64,000 nt of DNA from Dyella dinghuensis (GCF_003977615.1 NZ_RYZR01000005.1:62001-126000); one strand, 5' to 3'; shown: positions 46,662 to 56,280, numbered from the stretch's first letter. Translations and numbers: made by a program. The notes: generated by a model from the sequence alone, not told the origin.

Positions 46662-46868
46662 TCACTTAGTCAAAATCAACTTCCCATTCCGCGTAAGCCG
46701 CAGGTGATATTCGCTACCAAGATGCTGAATCACCAGCTCCCGCTCACCCGCCAGCAAACGCTGACTGGAAATGCGCCGCACCGGCGATACGGATGGCGCG
46801 ACGGCTTCCAAAGCCGACAGCATCGGCGGTTGCGATGGGCGGGAGAGGGTTAGCGTGCTTGCGGTCAT
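46662..46868 (-). CDS. hemP: hemin uptake protein HemP/HmuP
   Basis: A 68-residue protein whose C-terminal half, SSQRLLAGERELVIQHLG followed by YHLRLTRNGKLILTK, is the highly conserved HemP core. HemP family proteins act in heme uptake; HmuP of rhizobia is a coactivator of the heme receptor gene. The ATG at 46868 lies 33 bp downstream of a clear Fur box. No TonB-dependent heme receptor is seen nearby. Confidence 0.93.
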   Translation of the reverse strand: MTASTLTLSRPSQPPMLSALEAVAPSVSPVRRISSQRLLAGERELVIQHLGSEYHLRLTRNGKLILTK

Positions 46869-46901
46869 GGCGCGACTCCGTCGTCAGGGTGACGATCAAA
46901 T

Positions 46902-46920
46902 GATAATGATTCTCATTTAA
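46902..46920 (-). promoter_or_regulatory. Fur box upstream of hemP
   Basis: GATAATGATTCTCATTTAA matches 15 or more of the 19 positions of the Fur consensus, including GATAATGAT and the opposing TCATT. It lies 34-52 bp before the hemP start and just past the aldo/keto reductase stop. Confidence 0.85.
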
Positions 46921-46940
46921 TAGTCAAGCGACGAGGTGAG

Positions 46941-47909
46941 TCAGGCCACGGAGCTCTCGATCCGCTGTTTCAGGGCTGCATCGATTCGCGGCAATAGATC
47001 CAAAGCACCCAGGTTTTGCTCCAGCTGTTCGCGCCGGCTGGCACCGAGCAAAACCGTCGAGACATGCGGATTGGTCAGGCACCAAGCGATCGCGAGCTGT
47101 GCCGGCGTCGTGCCCAATTCCGCAGCGATGACCGACAACTGCTTCACCTTCTCGACGCGGCTGCTGTTCTCGCCCAGCACCATATCGCGCAGCCATTCGT
47201 AACCCGGTTGCGTAATGCGCGAACCCTGCGGCACACCCTGGTTGTATTTGCCGCTCAACAAGCCTGATGCCAACGGCGACCAGATCGTGGTGCCCATCGC
47301 GTAATGTTCGTAGAGCGGTGCGTATTCCTGCTCGACACGTTCGCGATGCAACAGGTTGTATTGCGGCTGCTCGACCACCGGCGCGTACATGTGCATGTCG
47401 CGCGCGACGCGGTGCGCCTCATGAATTTCCGCGGCAGACCATTCGCTCGTACCCCAGTACAAGACCTTGCCCTGACGAATCAGCGTGTCCATCGCCGCAA
47501 CGGTTTCATCGATAGGCGTTTCCGGATCGGGGCGATGACAGAAATACAGATCCAGATGCCCCACGCGCAAACGTTCGAGTGCCTGATGACAGGCTTCGAT
47601 CACATGTTTGCGCGAAAGACCGCGCTGCGTCGGGCGTGGTTTCTCCGCTGCGCCGAAATACACCTTGCTCGATACACAGTAGCTATCGCGCGGAAAACGC
47701 AGATCGGCGAGTACATCGCCCATCAGGCGTTCGGCTTCGCCATGGTTGTACGTTTCTGCGTTATCGAAGAAATTGATACCGCGATCCCACGCAAGCGCCA
47801 TCAACTCGCGTGCTTCGGAGCGGCCGACCTGGCGTCCGAATGTCACCCACGCGCCGAAGGACAACGCGGACAACTGCAGGCCAGTGCGGCCGAGGCGGCG
47901 GTATTGCAT
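46941..47909 (-). CDS. aldo/keto reductase, Kv-beta-like (AKR6-type)
   Basis: A 322-residue NADPH-dependent oxidoreductase barrel. Catalytic residues are seen as Asp and Tyr in FFDNAETYNHGEAE, Lys in CVSSKVYFG and His in LYFCHRPDPETP. VLYWGTSEWSAAEI and the C-terminal TVLLGASRREQLEQN are typical of the potassium-channel beta-subunit-like branch. The physiological substrate is unknown. GGGAG precedes the ATG. Its stop is 20 bp before the Fur box of hemP. Confidence 0.92.
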   Translation of the reverse strand: MQYRRLGRTGLQLSALSFGAWVTFGRQVGRSEARELMALAWDRGINFFDNAETYNHGEAERLMGDVLADLRFPRDSYCVSSKVYFGAAEKPRPTQRGLSRKHVIEACHQALERLRVGHLDLYFCHRPDPETPIDETVAAMDTLIRQGKVLYWGTSEWSAAEIHEAHRVARDMHMYAPVVEQPQYNLLHRERVEQEYAPLYEHYAMGTTIWSPLASGLLSGKYNQGVPQGSRITQPGYEWLRDMVLGENSSRVEKVKQLSVIAAELGTTPAQLAIAWCLTNPHVSTVLLGASRREQLEQNLGALDLLPRIDAALKQRIESSVA

Positions 47910-48063
47910 GGATATCTCCCGATTGTGACAGCAGCTATCGAACGCTGGATATCATCGACGATGATCAGACGCCGCAAAAGCAAACGCCCCCGCAAAGGTT
48001 ACTACCTGTGCGAGGGTGCGATGTCACAAATTTGTGGACGAACGGCGTGATGAGATGGAAACG

Positions 48064-48867
48064 TCACTGCACCGTAAAATCGGTAACCGTGCTGTCAAGT
48101 GAGTTGCCCTGGTTTTGCATGTGCAGCGTCACTGCTACGTCATACTTTTCCAGATAGGCGAGCGTCATCTTGTTGGTCACCATGCCGTTGTTGTCGATGG
48201 CCTGGCAGTTGAGCTCCAGCGCCTGCCCCTGGATCGACGCATTCAACTGCGACGCACTGTAACGCTTGCCGCTCTCGCAAATGACCTGGCCCGGATCCGC
48301 AAACGTCGCCTGCCCTGCCGCACCGTACAAATAGACAAAACTTATGTGGCCATCGGTTTTCGTATCGAAATGCAGCACCTTGCGCGCCTCGATCACCGGC
48401 GAAATCGTGCTCTTGTCCGTCGGCACGTTCTGCGTCAGAAACGGAAAATAGCCGCGATACATCAGATCCAATCGCGTCGATGCCGCCGCACCGCGCGTCT
48501 GCGCGCTTTCCTTTCGGCGAACCAGACCGTGTCCAGCGTTTTCAATCGTTACTTCGACGGTATAGACACCGCCGGCATTACCTTGGCCGGTGCTCGTGAC
48601 CTGGTCGCGCGTGTGCAAAACCATTCGGTTGAACGACACGGGATCCAGATTCGCGTTGATCACTGCACTCTTCACATCGGGAGCGAGTGCGTCGGCGCTG
48701 AAGTGCTGCGAAAAATAATCAGTATCTGTATTCGATGCGCCGCTCGGCGGAAGCGGTGCTGCGCCTTGATCCATGGACTGTGCGTTGCAGTTTGAACTGG
48801 CGTATCCAGCCATGAGCACCGGGACCAGCGTTAACGCAAGAAGCTTTTTCTTCGATGCAAAGCCCAT
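48064..48867 (-). CDS. uncharacterised exported protein
   Basis: A 267-residue protein of unknown family. It begins MGFASKKKLLALTLVPVLMA, a signal peptide, with two cysteines missing a proper lipobox (YASSNCNAQ), so ordinary secretion is more likely than lipidation. The mature part has a Ser/Pro/Gly linker and then beta-rich sequence with VYTVEVTIENAGHGLVRRKE and FDTKTDGHISFVYLYG. An in-frame ATG at 48954 would hide the signal peptide, so 48867 was chosen. Confidence 0.65.
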   Translation of the reverse strand: MGFASKKKLLALTLVPVLMAGYASSNCNAQSMDQGAAPLPPSGASNTDTDYFSQHFSADALAPDVKSAVINANLDPVSFNRMVLHTRDQVTSTGQGNAGGVYTVEVTIENAGHGLVRRKESAQTRGAAASTRLDLMYRGYFPFLTQNVPTDKSTISPVIEARKVLHFDTKTDGHISFVYLYGAAGQATFADPGQVICESGKRYSASQLNASIQGQALELNCQAIDNNGMVTNKMTLAYLEKYDVAVTLHMQNQGNSLDSTVTDFTVQ

Positions 48868-49007
48868 GATCCGTCCTCTGAACGCACAATGCGCACCGCC
48901 AATCATCTTCCTCAAAACGATCGGCGAGAACAAGCTAAACAGCATGGCCGCCATGCAGAGGCTTCAGGTTCAACGTTACACGCCATTTCTTGCGATAGAA
49001 GCACGGG

Positions 49008-49505
49008 CTAGATAAGCCGCAAGACCGCCCAGAGCACGACGGCAGCGAATACCCCGGCGATCACATCGTCGACCATCACACCCAGACCGCCTTTGAGGTG
49101 GCGATCGAACCAGCGGATCGGCCAGGGTTTCCATACGTCGAACAAGCGAAATAGCGCAAAGCCTGCGACCACCGCCCACCATGGGGCGAGCAGCGCAGGC
49201 AACAGCGCGATCCACTGACCGATGAATTCGTCCCACACAAGACTGCGATGATCGTCGACACCGACTGCCCGGCCCGCTATATCGCATGCCCAGACGCCGA
49301 TAACAAAACCGACAGCGATGACGAGCAGGTTGAGCGGCAATGACAGATGACGCAGCAACAACCACGGAAGAATGGCGGCGAGCGAACCGAACGTGCCCTG
49401 CGCTTTCGGCGCAAGACCCGAACCAAAACCGCATGCCAGCCATCCCGCGGGCGTGGATAAGAGTGCGCGGCGTTGTTCTACCGTTAGTGTCTTCGCGTCA
49501 CTCAT
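49008..49505 (-). CDS. pgpA: phosphatidylglycerophosphatase A
   Basis: Dephosphorylates phosphatidylglycerol phosphate to phosphatidylglycerol in the inner membrane. The 165-residue product shows GFGSGLAPKAQGTFGSLAA, LVWDEFIGQWIALLP and FDVWKPWPIRWFDRH, the three PgpA motifs with their metal-binding acids. ATG 49505 overlaps the thiL stop (ATGA). It ends the ribH-nusB-thiL-pgpA run. Confidence 0.95.
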   Translation of the reverse strand: MSDAKTLTVEQRRALLSTPAGWLACGFGSGLAPKAQGTFGSLAAILPWLLLRHLSLPLNLLVIAVGFVIGVWACDIAGRAVGVDDHRSLVWDEFIGQWIALLPALLAPWWAVVAGFALFRLFDVWKPWPIRWFDRHLKGGLGVMVDDVIAGVFAAVVLWAVLRLI

Positions 49506-50461
49506 GATGTGAAGTGATCCCAACCACGATGCGTCAGCTCCAGCGGCTTTCCATCTGCATGTCGCACGCTCACGCCCTCGCCTTCCACGATGCGGCCTAT
49601 CTTCGTCGCACCACAACCAAGCCGCGCAAAATCCGCCTGCACGGCTGCAATGTGCTGAGTTGGTACGGTGAAGCAAAGCTCATAATCGTCGCCGCCGCTC
49701 AATGCGAAATCCCACGACGTTGTGTCATCGAAGAGATCGAGCAGTGAAGAGGAACGTGGGAGCAGCGATACATCGATCTCCGCGCCGACGCCGCTGGCCA
49801 CACAGATGTGACCGAGATCGGCGAGCAAGCCGTCGGATACATCGATACACGCGGTGGCGTGGCTACGCAAAGCCAAACCCGCTGCAACACGCGGCGTGGG
49901 ACGATTCAGGCGTTCGATGAGGAACAGCGATCGCGCATCGTCATCACCATGCTTTCCTAAAAGCTGCAAACCAGCCGCCGCATCACCCAGCGTGCCGGTG
50001 ACGAAGATCGCATCGCCCGGCTTTGCGCCGTCACGCATGAGTGCTTTGCCCGGCGGCACGAAACCGTGCACCGCAACGCTGATCGTGAGTGCGCCACGCG
50101 TCGTATCGCCGCCCACCAAGGCAAGACGATACGACTGCGCCAGTTGCGCAAAGCCGGTGGCGAAGTCGTCGATGAAATCGGCATCGCCCTTGGGCAGCGT
50201 CATGGCGAGCAGCGCCCATGCGGGCGTCGCGCCCATCGCGGCGAGATCGGAAAGATTGACGGCCAGCGATTTCCAGCCGATATCCGCAGCACGCGTGCCC
50301 GGCGGAAAATGCACGCCTTCGACCATGGTATCGATCGCGACCGCTAGTTCCTGCCCGGCTGGAACGGAAACAACCGCAGCATCGTCGCCGATTCCCAAAC
50401 GCACATCGTCGCGCCCTTGCGCGGTGCGCTCACGAATGCGATCGATAAGGGAAAATTCCAT
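49502..50461 (-). CDS. thiL: thiamine-monophosphate kinase
   Basis: Converts thiamine phosphate to thiamine diphosphate. The 319-residue protein has the AIR-synthase-like fold, with LGIGDDAAVVSVPAGQEL, AIDTMVEGVHFP, MGATPAWALLAMTLP and CIDVSDGLLADLGHI. It starts 77 bp after nusB, the classic nusB-thiL-pgpA order. Confidence 0.97.
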   Translation of the reverse strand: MEFSLIDRIRERTAQGRDDVRLGIGDDAAVVSVPAGQELAVAIDTMVEGVHFPPGTRAADIGWKSLAVNLSDLAAMGATPAWALLAMTLPKGDADFIDDFATGFAQLAQSYRLALVGGDTTRGALTISVAVHGFVPPGKALMRDGAKPGDAIFVTGTLGDAAAGLQLLGKHGDDDARSLFLIERLNRPTPRVAAGLALRSHATACIDVSDGLLADLGHICVASGVGAEIDVSLLPRSSSLLDLFDDTTSWDFALSGGDDYELCFTVPTQHIAAVQADFARLGCGATKIGRIVEGEGVSVRHADGKPLELTHRGWDHFTS

Positions 50462-50537
50462 GGCGGATTGGGTGTCAGCGATGAGGGAATGCGCAGGTCC
50501 GTAAGCGTGAGACGGCAGGACGTTCAGCGCTGTTCCG

Positions 50538-50996
50538 CTAACCGGCCCCGGGTCCGCGTTTTTCTACTCCACGCAGTTGCGCGGCGAGTTTGTCGAGCAC
50601 ACCGTTGACATAACTGTGCCCATGATCGGCACCGAAACGCTTGGTCACTTCGATGGCTTCATTGATGATCACGCGATAGGGAACGTCGGGCCGATACTTC
50701 AGCTCATAAGCCGCCAGACGCAACGCGGCGCGTTCGATCGGATCGATCTGCGCAACATCGCGATCGATGTACGGCTTGAGCGCTTCGTCGATGGCATCGA
50801 CGTGTTTGTTCACGCCATGCAGCAGATCTTCGAAGTACTCCAGGTCCGCCACTTCCATATCCTGTTCGTGGCGGAACTGATCGATCACCGATGTCATCGA
50901 GCTACCGCTCATCTGCCACGCATACAATGCCTGCAACGCACGGCGACGTGCGCGCGAGCGTGCGGCGAGATCGATGCCTTCGGGACGTTGATTCAT
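50538..50996 (-). CDS. nusB: transcription antitermination factor NusB
   Basis: Binds boxA RNA with NusE in rRNA antitermination. The 152 residues contain ARSRARRRALQALYAWQMSG at the N terminus and IDPIERAALRLAAYEL plus VIINEAIEVTKRFG, the NusB core. Its start overlaps the ribH stop by one base (TAATG). Confidence 0.97.
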   Translation of the reverse strand: MNQRPEGIDLAARSRARRRALQALYAWQMSGSSMTSVIDQFRHEQDMEVADLEYFEDLLHGVNKHVDAIDEALKPYIDRDVAQIDPIERAALRLAAYELKYRPDVPYRVIINEAIEVTKRFGADHGHSYVNGVLDKLAAQLRGVEKRGPGAG

Positions 50997-51457
50997 TACA
51001 GCTGTCCGTACAGGTTGACCATCTCAAGCGCAGCGATGGCGGCATCGGCGCCTTTGTTGCCGGCCTTGGTGCCGGAGCGCTCGATCGCCTGTTCGATGGT
51101 GTCGGTGGTGAGGACGCCAAACGCAACGGGTACGCCCGAACTGTAAGCCGCAGTAGCCAGACCCTTGGCGCATTCGCCTGCAACGAAATCGAAGTGCGGC
51201 GTGGAACCGCGAATGACCGCCCCCAACGCGATGACGGCTGCGTATTTTTCGGAGTTGGCGAGCTTGTGCGCCGCCAGCGCAATTTCCCACGCGCCGGGCA
51301 CGCGGATCAGATCGATGGCGTCGTCTTTCACGCCATGACGCACCAGCGCATCACGCGCACCGGCCACCAGCGGTTCGACGACGAATCCGTTGAAACGGCC
51401 GGCGACGATGGCAAAACGGCCTTTGGGCGTGGCGAAATCGCCTTCGATGGTCTTCAT
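50996..51457 (-). CDS. ribH: 6,7-dimethyl-8-ribityllumazine synthase
   Basis: Penultimate enzyme of riboflavin synthesis; forms icosahedral or decameric shells. The 153 residues include [51 protein letters not shown] and [15 protein letters not shown]. The rest of the riboflavin genes lie 3.6 kb upstream, separated by ldcA and a GH3 glucosidase gene. Confidence 0.97.
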   Translation of the reverse strand: MKTIEGDFATPKGRFAIVAGRFNGFVVEPLVAGARDALVRHGVKDDAIDLIRVPGAWEIALAAHKLANSEKYAAVIALGAVIRGSTPHFDFVAGECAKGLATAAYSSGVPVAFGVLTTDTIEQAIERSGTKAGNKGADAAIAALEMVNLYGQL

Positions 51458-51535
51458 GGTGCATGGATTCCTATGACGGGTGGGCCCGTGCGAGCCCGCT
51501 ATTTTACGGGTTTGGGTTACGGCGTGCTTGGGAAA

Positions 51536-52495
51536 TCAGGTCAATGGCGGCTCAAGCGGCTGCCGCAGATGGGGATAGCCGCTGAAATCCAGGCTCGCAC
51601 GGCGTCCGACGACCCTCAGCCGGGCCGGCACACCGAACGGGAGGGTGAACTTGTCGGCATCGTGGCCGAAGGGCATGCCCGAAAGCACCGGGATGCCTGC
51701 AATGCGGCGAATCTGGGCAAACCCGTCCGCCAGGTCATAGCCGTTGTCATAGCTGGTAGGCCGGCATTGCGTGAAGTCGCCCAGAATCAGCGCCCGCTGC
51801 CGCCCCAGCACGCCCGACAGATGCAGGTGATAGAGCAGGCGTTCGATGCGGAATGGCGGCTCGCCGACGTCTTCGACGAACAGGATGCCGCCTTCGATAT
51901 TCGGGAAGTACGGCGTCTGCAACAGACTGCAGATCATCGCGAGATTGCCACCCCACAATGGCCCCTGCACATCGCATTCGAGCCCGTCGCCGCAATCCCA
52001 GCTGGCGTTGCCGTGCGGTGCGCTCAACGTGCGCCAGAAATGACGCCAGGTAAGCGGGCTCAATTGCGGCGGACCAAAATCCGGACCGAGCATAGGACCA
52101 CCGAACGTGACCACGCCGCTCTTGGCATACAACGCCATCTGCAATGCGGTGAAATCACTGTGGCCGACGATAGCGATGGGCTGACCCGCAAGACGTTCGC
52201 GCAACGCGTCGTAGTGCACGCCTTCGAGCAGACGTGTTGCGCCATAACCGCCACGAATGGACAACACAATGTCCGGCAGCGTATCGAACGTCGCCAGCGC
52301 ATTGATGTCGGCAAGACGCTGCGCATCGCTTCCCGCGTAGCGCAGCTCGGTGCGATCGAGCACATCCAGACCATCCACCTCACAACCGGCCTCACGCAGG
52401 CGCTCCACGCCACGCGTCATCGCGTCGCGATTGTGCGGATAGCCCGAAGGGGCGATCAGACGAACGCGACAGGATGGATCGGCCTTCATGGTCAT
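51536..52495 (-). CDS. ldcA: LD-carboxypeptidase (muramoyltetrapeptide carboxypeptidase)
   Basis: Cytoplasmic serine peptidase (S66 family) that trims the terminal D-alanine from recycled tetrapeptides. The 319-residue protein has LSIRGGYGATRLL, nucleophile VGHSDFTALQ, the catalytic glutamate in FVEDVGEPPFRIERLL, and the histidine in MPFGHDADKFTLPFG, so all three triad residues are present. It follows the GH3 gene by 22 bp and they are likely co-transcribed. Confidence 0.93.
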   Translation of the reverse strand: MTMKADPSCRVRLIAPSGYPHNRDAMTRGVERLREAGCEVDGLDVLDRTELRYAGSDAQRLADINALATFDTLPDIVLSIRGGYGATRLLEGVHYDALRERLAGQPIAIVGHSDFTALQMALYAKSGVVTFGGPMLGPDFGPPQLSPLTWRHFWRTLSAPHGNASWDCGDGLECDVQGPLWGGNLAMICSLLQTPYFPNIEGGILFVEDVGEPPFRIERLLYHLHLSGVLGRQRALILGDFTQCRPTSYDNGYDLADGFAQIRRIAGIPVLSGMPFGHDADKFTLPFGVPARLRVVGRRASLDFSGYPHLRQPLEPPLT

Positions 52496-52517
52496 GAGTT
52501 CTCCTGGATGGGCATGA

Positions 52518-54752
52518 TTACGGAGCGATGTGTGCCGCGGCGACGTTTGCCTGACCGTTCAATACGAAGTCGCGCGAGGAATGGCCGACCTGAATCGGAT
52601 AGCTGCCGGCAGCGACTTGCCATTGATGTCCGGGCACATCGAACGTCGCAAGCAGACGCGGATCGACCGTCACCGTGACCGTCGTGCTCTGTCCCGGCTG
52701 CAAGCTGACTTTCTCGAAGCCAATCAGACGACGCGGTGCTTCGCCACTACCGGCAGGCATGCCGACGTAAACCTGCGGCGTATCCATGCCCGCACGCTGA
52801 CCGGTATTGGTGACTTTGAAACTCACCGTGACGCGATCGCCTTGGGAGCTGACATGCAAATCGCTGTAACCGAACTTGCTGTACGAGAGACCGAAACCGA
52901 ATGGGAACAACGGTTGCAGGTTCTTCTCGTCGTACCACTTGTAACCGACCGCAGCGCCTTCGATGTTGTAGTCGACATCCTGCGCATTGGTGAGCTGCGG
53001 GCGCGGCAACTGCTGCTCGTCCTGTGGGAACGTCACCGGCAAGCGGCCCGAAGGATTCACTTTGCCAGTTAGTACTTCTGCAATCGCCTCGCCGCCGCCG
53101 GCGCCGGGGAACCATGTTTCAACCACGGCATTGACCTTGGACAGCCACGGCATCTTCACCGGACCGCCGTTTTCCAGAACGACAACGGCATGCGTATTGG
53201 CAGCACTGACGGCATCGATCAGTGCATCCTGACCGCTCGGCAGCGAAAGATTCGGCACATCGATGCCTTCGCACGTCCACTGCGTGGCGAAAACAATCGC
53301 CACATCCGACGACTTCGCCAAGGCCGCCGCGCGAGCCGGATCGCTGCCATCGTCATAACGCACGGTGACGCCCGGCAGCAGTTTCTGCAGCGACTTCATC
53401 GGAGACGTCGGGTCGTAAACCATCCATTGCCACGTAGCTAGCCCGGGCGGTTGCGATGCGGGAATAGCTGGGCCACCGATCGGCCACACCTGTGCCGAAC
53501 CGCCACCTGATAGCACGCCGACGTCGGCATGGCCGCCAATGATGGCGATGCTCTTGACGCTGTGATTCAACGGCAGCAGCGATTGATCGTTCTTCAACAG
53601 CACGATCGCCTGCTCTTCCGCACGCTGCGACACCAGCGCATCGGCCGCTGCGTTCAGCGGCTTGACGACCGGCGGATCATCGAACAGACCGCCGGCGTAC
53701 ATCTCACGCAAAATGCGATGCACCATGTCGTCCAATCGACTGACAGTCACCGTGCCTTTCGCGAGGGCATCCAGCAACGACTTGCCAAACGTTTCGGTCG
53801 AATTACCCAGACTGTCGCCGGAGACCACATCGATGCCGGAGACCTGATCCACACCTGCAAGCGCATCGTTGACGCTGTGGTCACCACCCCAGTCGGTCAT
53901 CACCCAACCCGGATACTTCCAGTCGCCTTTGAGAACGTCGTTGAGCAGATGCCCGTTGGAGCAATCCCACACGTTGTTGACCTTGTTGTAACCGCACATC
54001 ACCGAGGCGGGATGACCACTCTCGATGGCAAGCTCGAATGCAAGCAGATCCGATTCGCGCATCGCACGTTCATCGATGTTCGAACTGACCGTGAGGCGAT
54101 TGGTTTCCTGATCGTTCAACGCGTAATGCTTGATCGTGGAAAGCACGTGCCGCGATTGAATACCGCTAATTTCGCCAGCGTCGATGCGCGAGGCAAGCAG
54201 CGGATCTTCGCCAAGGTATTCGAACGTGCGGCCGTCGCGCGGCTCGCGTGTCAGATTGATACCACCGGCCAACAGCATGTTGATGCCTTGCGAATGGGCT
54301 TCACCCGCAATCATGCTGCCGCCGGCGAAAGCGATTTTCGGATTCCATGTCGCCGCGATACCGAGCGTCGAAGGCAGTGGCGTTGCATTGCCCGCTTCGC
54401 CGCGCACGTGACGTGGCTGACCGTTTTGATCCTTAGTGGTCGGATAATTCTGGACGCCGATGCCCGCATCGTTTTCCTGCAGCGCGGGAATACCCAGCGA
54501 AGGCAGCGCAGGAACGTAACCGGCCGTACCGATGCCGCCCGGCGGTTGTTTCTCGATCATGGTGTTGTAGCTCTGCACCATGTGATGCTTGTCGTCCAGC
54601 GACATGCGTTTCACCAGCTGATCCGCGCGCTGGTCGGGCGTAAGCGAAGCGGACTGTTGCGCGATGGCGCTCGACATGCAGGCCAGCGATAGTGCCGTAA
54701 GGCATATCGTCTGCATCTGCTTGCGTCCGACTGGCAAATCCGTGACTTTCAT
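52518..54752 (-). CDS. exported GH3 family beta-glucosidase
   Basis: A 744-residue secreted glycoside hydrolase. Signal peptide in MQTICLTALSLACMSSAIAQ (ATG 54752, with a GAGG site; ATG 54713 alternative). The GH3 N-terminal barrel carries the nucleophile Asp in WVMTDWGGDHS, preceded by TIKHYALNDQETNR. The C-terminal sandwich and a fibronectin-type III-like domain (YSKFGYSDLHVSS to the end) follow. This domain set is that of BglX-like beta-glucosidases or xylosidases; NagZ is too small to match. Real substrate unknown. Confidence 0.92.
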   Translation of the reverse strand: MKVTDLPVGRKQMQTICLTALSLACMSSAIAQQSASLTPDQRADQLVKRMSLDDKHHMVQSYNTMIEKQPPGGIGTAGYVPALPSLGIPALQENDAGIGVQNYPTTKDQNGQPRHVRGEAGNATPLPSTLGIAATWNPKIAFAGGSMIAGEAHSQGINMLLAGGINLTREPRDGRTFEYLGEDPLLASRIDAGEISGIQSRHVLSTIKHYALNDQETNRLTVSSNIDERAMRESDLLAFELAIESGHPASVMCGYNKVNNVWDCSNGHLLNDVLKGDWKYPGWVMTDWGGDHSVNDALAGVDQVSGIDVVSGDSLGNSTETFGKSLLDALAKGTVTVSRLDDMVHRILREMYAGGLFDDPPVVKPLNAAADALVSQRAEEQAIVLLKNDQSLLPLNHSVKSIAIIGGHADVGVLSGGGSAQVWPIGGPAIPASQPPGLATWQWMVYDPTSPMKSLQKLLPGVTVRYDDGSDPARAAALAKSSDVAIVFATQWTCEGIDVPNLSLPSGQDALIDAVSAANTHAVVVLENGGPVKMPWLSKVNAVVETWFPGAGGGEAIAEVLTGKVNPSGRLPVTFPQDEQQLPRPQLTNAQDVDYNIEGAAVGYKWYDEKNLQPLFPFGFGLSYSKFGYSDLHVSSQGDRVTVSFKVTNTGQRAGMDTPQVYVGMPAGSGEAPRRLIGFEKVSLQPGQSTTVTVTVDPRLLATFDVPGHQWQVAAGSYPIQVGHSSRDFVLNGQANVAAAHIAP

Positions 54753-54877
54753 CTCAACCTCGCATGTGCGGAACAAAACATGGCACAGAGCATGCCATGA
54801 AGAAGGTGTTTGTTGCGGCAAATGGCAGGCTAAATGGTGATGGTCTCGTCCGCCCACACGCCGACGCCCCCCTTGCT

Positions 54878-55020
54878 CGTCATTCCGGCGCAGGCCGGAA
54901 TCCAGTGGCGATGGGGCTTGTTAGCGCGATAATGTGGCTGGCAATTGCATGCTGAGTAATCGCGTGACCGCAAAGATGACTACTGACGTCACTGGATTCC
55001 GGCCTGCGCCGGAATGACGG
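54878..55020. repeat. paired REP-like repeat (family B, central C)
   Basis: CGTCATTCCGGCGCAGGCC near 54878 and the inverted copy TGGATTCCGGCCTGCGCC ending at 55020 flank an 80-bp spacer. It lies between the GH3 gene start and the ribBA stop, near an insertion boundary of the riboflavin cluster. Confidence 0.8.
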
Positions 55021-55041
55021 GATGTGGACTGTGGCGCGTGT

Positions 55042-56136
55042 TCACTCCGCGTACTCAACCACCTCCAGCCCAAACCCAGCGAGCCCCACAAGTTTTCGCG
55101 GCGTGCCAAGCACACGCAGGCGATGCACACCCAGATCGGTGAGTATCTGCGCGCCCAATCCATGCTGACGCCATTCCTGTTGCTGCACCTCTTCGGGCGC
55201 CTGAGCCGCCGGTTGCCGGTTGAGACGGCGCAGCAGCGCATCGGGCGTATCTTCACCCGACAACACCAACAGAACGCCGCGCCCTTCATCACCGATGCGG
55301 CGCAGCGCTGATGTCACCGTCAGGCCAAGATCGTCGCGTTGAAGATGCAGGACATCCGACAACGTGTTGCGCACATGCACGCGTGAAAGCACCGGCGAGC
55401 CGTCATCCACCGTGCCGCGCACCAGTGCGAAATGCAGACCGTGACGAATCGCGTCGCGATAAGCCACCAAGCGGAACGGACCGAACTCCGTCTGCACCTC
55501 GTCTTCGTAAACGCGCTTCACCGTTTTTTCGGTTTCCAGGCGATAGCGGATCAGATCGGCGATCGAACCTATCTTGAGGCCATGCTTTTTCGCAAAAACT
55601 TCCAGCTCGGGGCGACGGGCCATCGAACCGTCTTCGTGCAGCACTTCGATAAGAACTGCTGAAGGTTCCAATCCGGCGAGCGCAGCAAGATCGCAGCCGG
55701 CTTCGGTGTGCCCCGCACGTGTGAGCACGCCGCCAGGCTGTGCTGTGAGTGGGAAAATGTGCCCTGGCTGCGACAGGTCTTGCGGTTTGGCATCCGCTTT
55801 CACTGCCACCTGAATCGTGCGTGCGCGATCGTGCGCGGAAATGCCAGTGGTAACGCCTTCTGCCGCCTCAATCGAAACGGTGAAGTTGGTGTGGTACGGC
55901 GAGGTGTTGTCGCTGACCATCGGCCGGAGACCAAGCTGGCGCGTGCGTTGCTCGGTAAGCGTAAGACACACAAGTCCGCGTGCTTCGCGCACCATGAAGT
56001 TGATGTCTTCCGGCCGCACCATTTGCGCGGCCATGATCAGATCGCCTTCGTTCTCGCGATCTTCGTCGTCGAGAATGACCACCATGCGGCCGGCACGGAT
56101 GTCTTCGAGGATTTCGGGGATGGTGTTGAATGCCAT
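55042..56136 (-). CDS. ribB: DHBP synthase (RibB) fused to a degenerate GTP cyclohydrolase II domain
   Basis: RibB makes the 4-carbon unit of riboflavin from ribulose 5-phosphate. Residues 1-205 contain VVILDDEDRENEGDLIMAAQ, NTSPYHTNFTVSIEAAEGVT, SQPGHIFPL and GVLTRAGHTEAGCDLAALAG, all typical. Residues 205-364 are a RibA-like domain, but its three zinc cysteines are gone: RVHSECLTG of RibA is RVHVRNTLS here and RCDCG is RDDLG, and the catalytic HRQEGRNIG region is replaced. GCH II must be encoded elsewhere. ATG 56136. Confidence 0.95.
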   Translation of the reverse strand: MAFNTIPEILEDIRAGRMVVILDDEDRENEGDLIMAAQMVRPEDINFMVREARGLVCLTLTEQRTRQLGLRPMVSDNTSPYHTNFTVSIEAAEGVTTGISAHDRARTIQVAVKADAKPQDLSQPGHIFPLTAQPGGVLTRAGHTEAGCDLAALAGLEPSAVLIEVLHEDGSMARRPELEVFAKKHGLKIGSIADLIRYRLETEKTVKRVYEDEVQTEFGPFRLVAYRDAIRHGLHFALVRGTVDDGSPVLSRVHVRNTLSDVLHLQRDDLGLTVTSALRRIGDEGRGVLLVLSGEDTPDALLRRLNRQPAAQAPEEVQQQEWRQHGLGAQILTDLGVHRLRVLGTPRKLVGLAGFGLEVVEYAE

Positions 56137-56228
56137 GGGTAGGTTGTCCGTTAGTCGGGCAAAACTTTTTTGGTTGCCCTGGGCTTGGATGAGGATTTGC
56201 GCAATGCGAGTGTTTCGCGCTGTGCGTG

Positions 56229-56280
56229 CCCTCACCCCTACCCCTCTCCCGACGGAAGAGGGGAATCATGTGGGGTTAGG
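56229..56280. repeat. single REP-like hairpin (family A)
   Basis: CCTCACCCC, then CCCCTCTCCC-gacgga-AGAGGGG, followed by GGGGTTAGG: a hairpin with tails of the C/G-rich repeat family, located in the ribE-ribBA gap and touching the ribE stop. Confidence 0.55.

Noticed and set aside
52518-54752. GH3 gene as NagZ of peptidoglycan recycling, given its link to ldcA
   Set aside because: It is exported, about twice the NagZ length, and has a C-terminal fibronectin-like domain.
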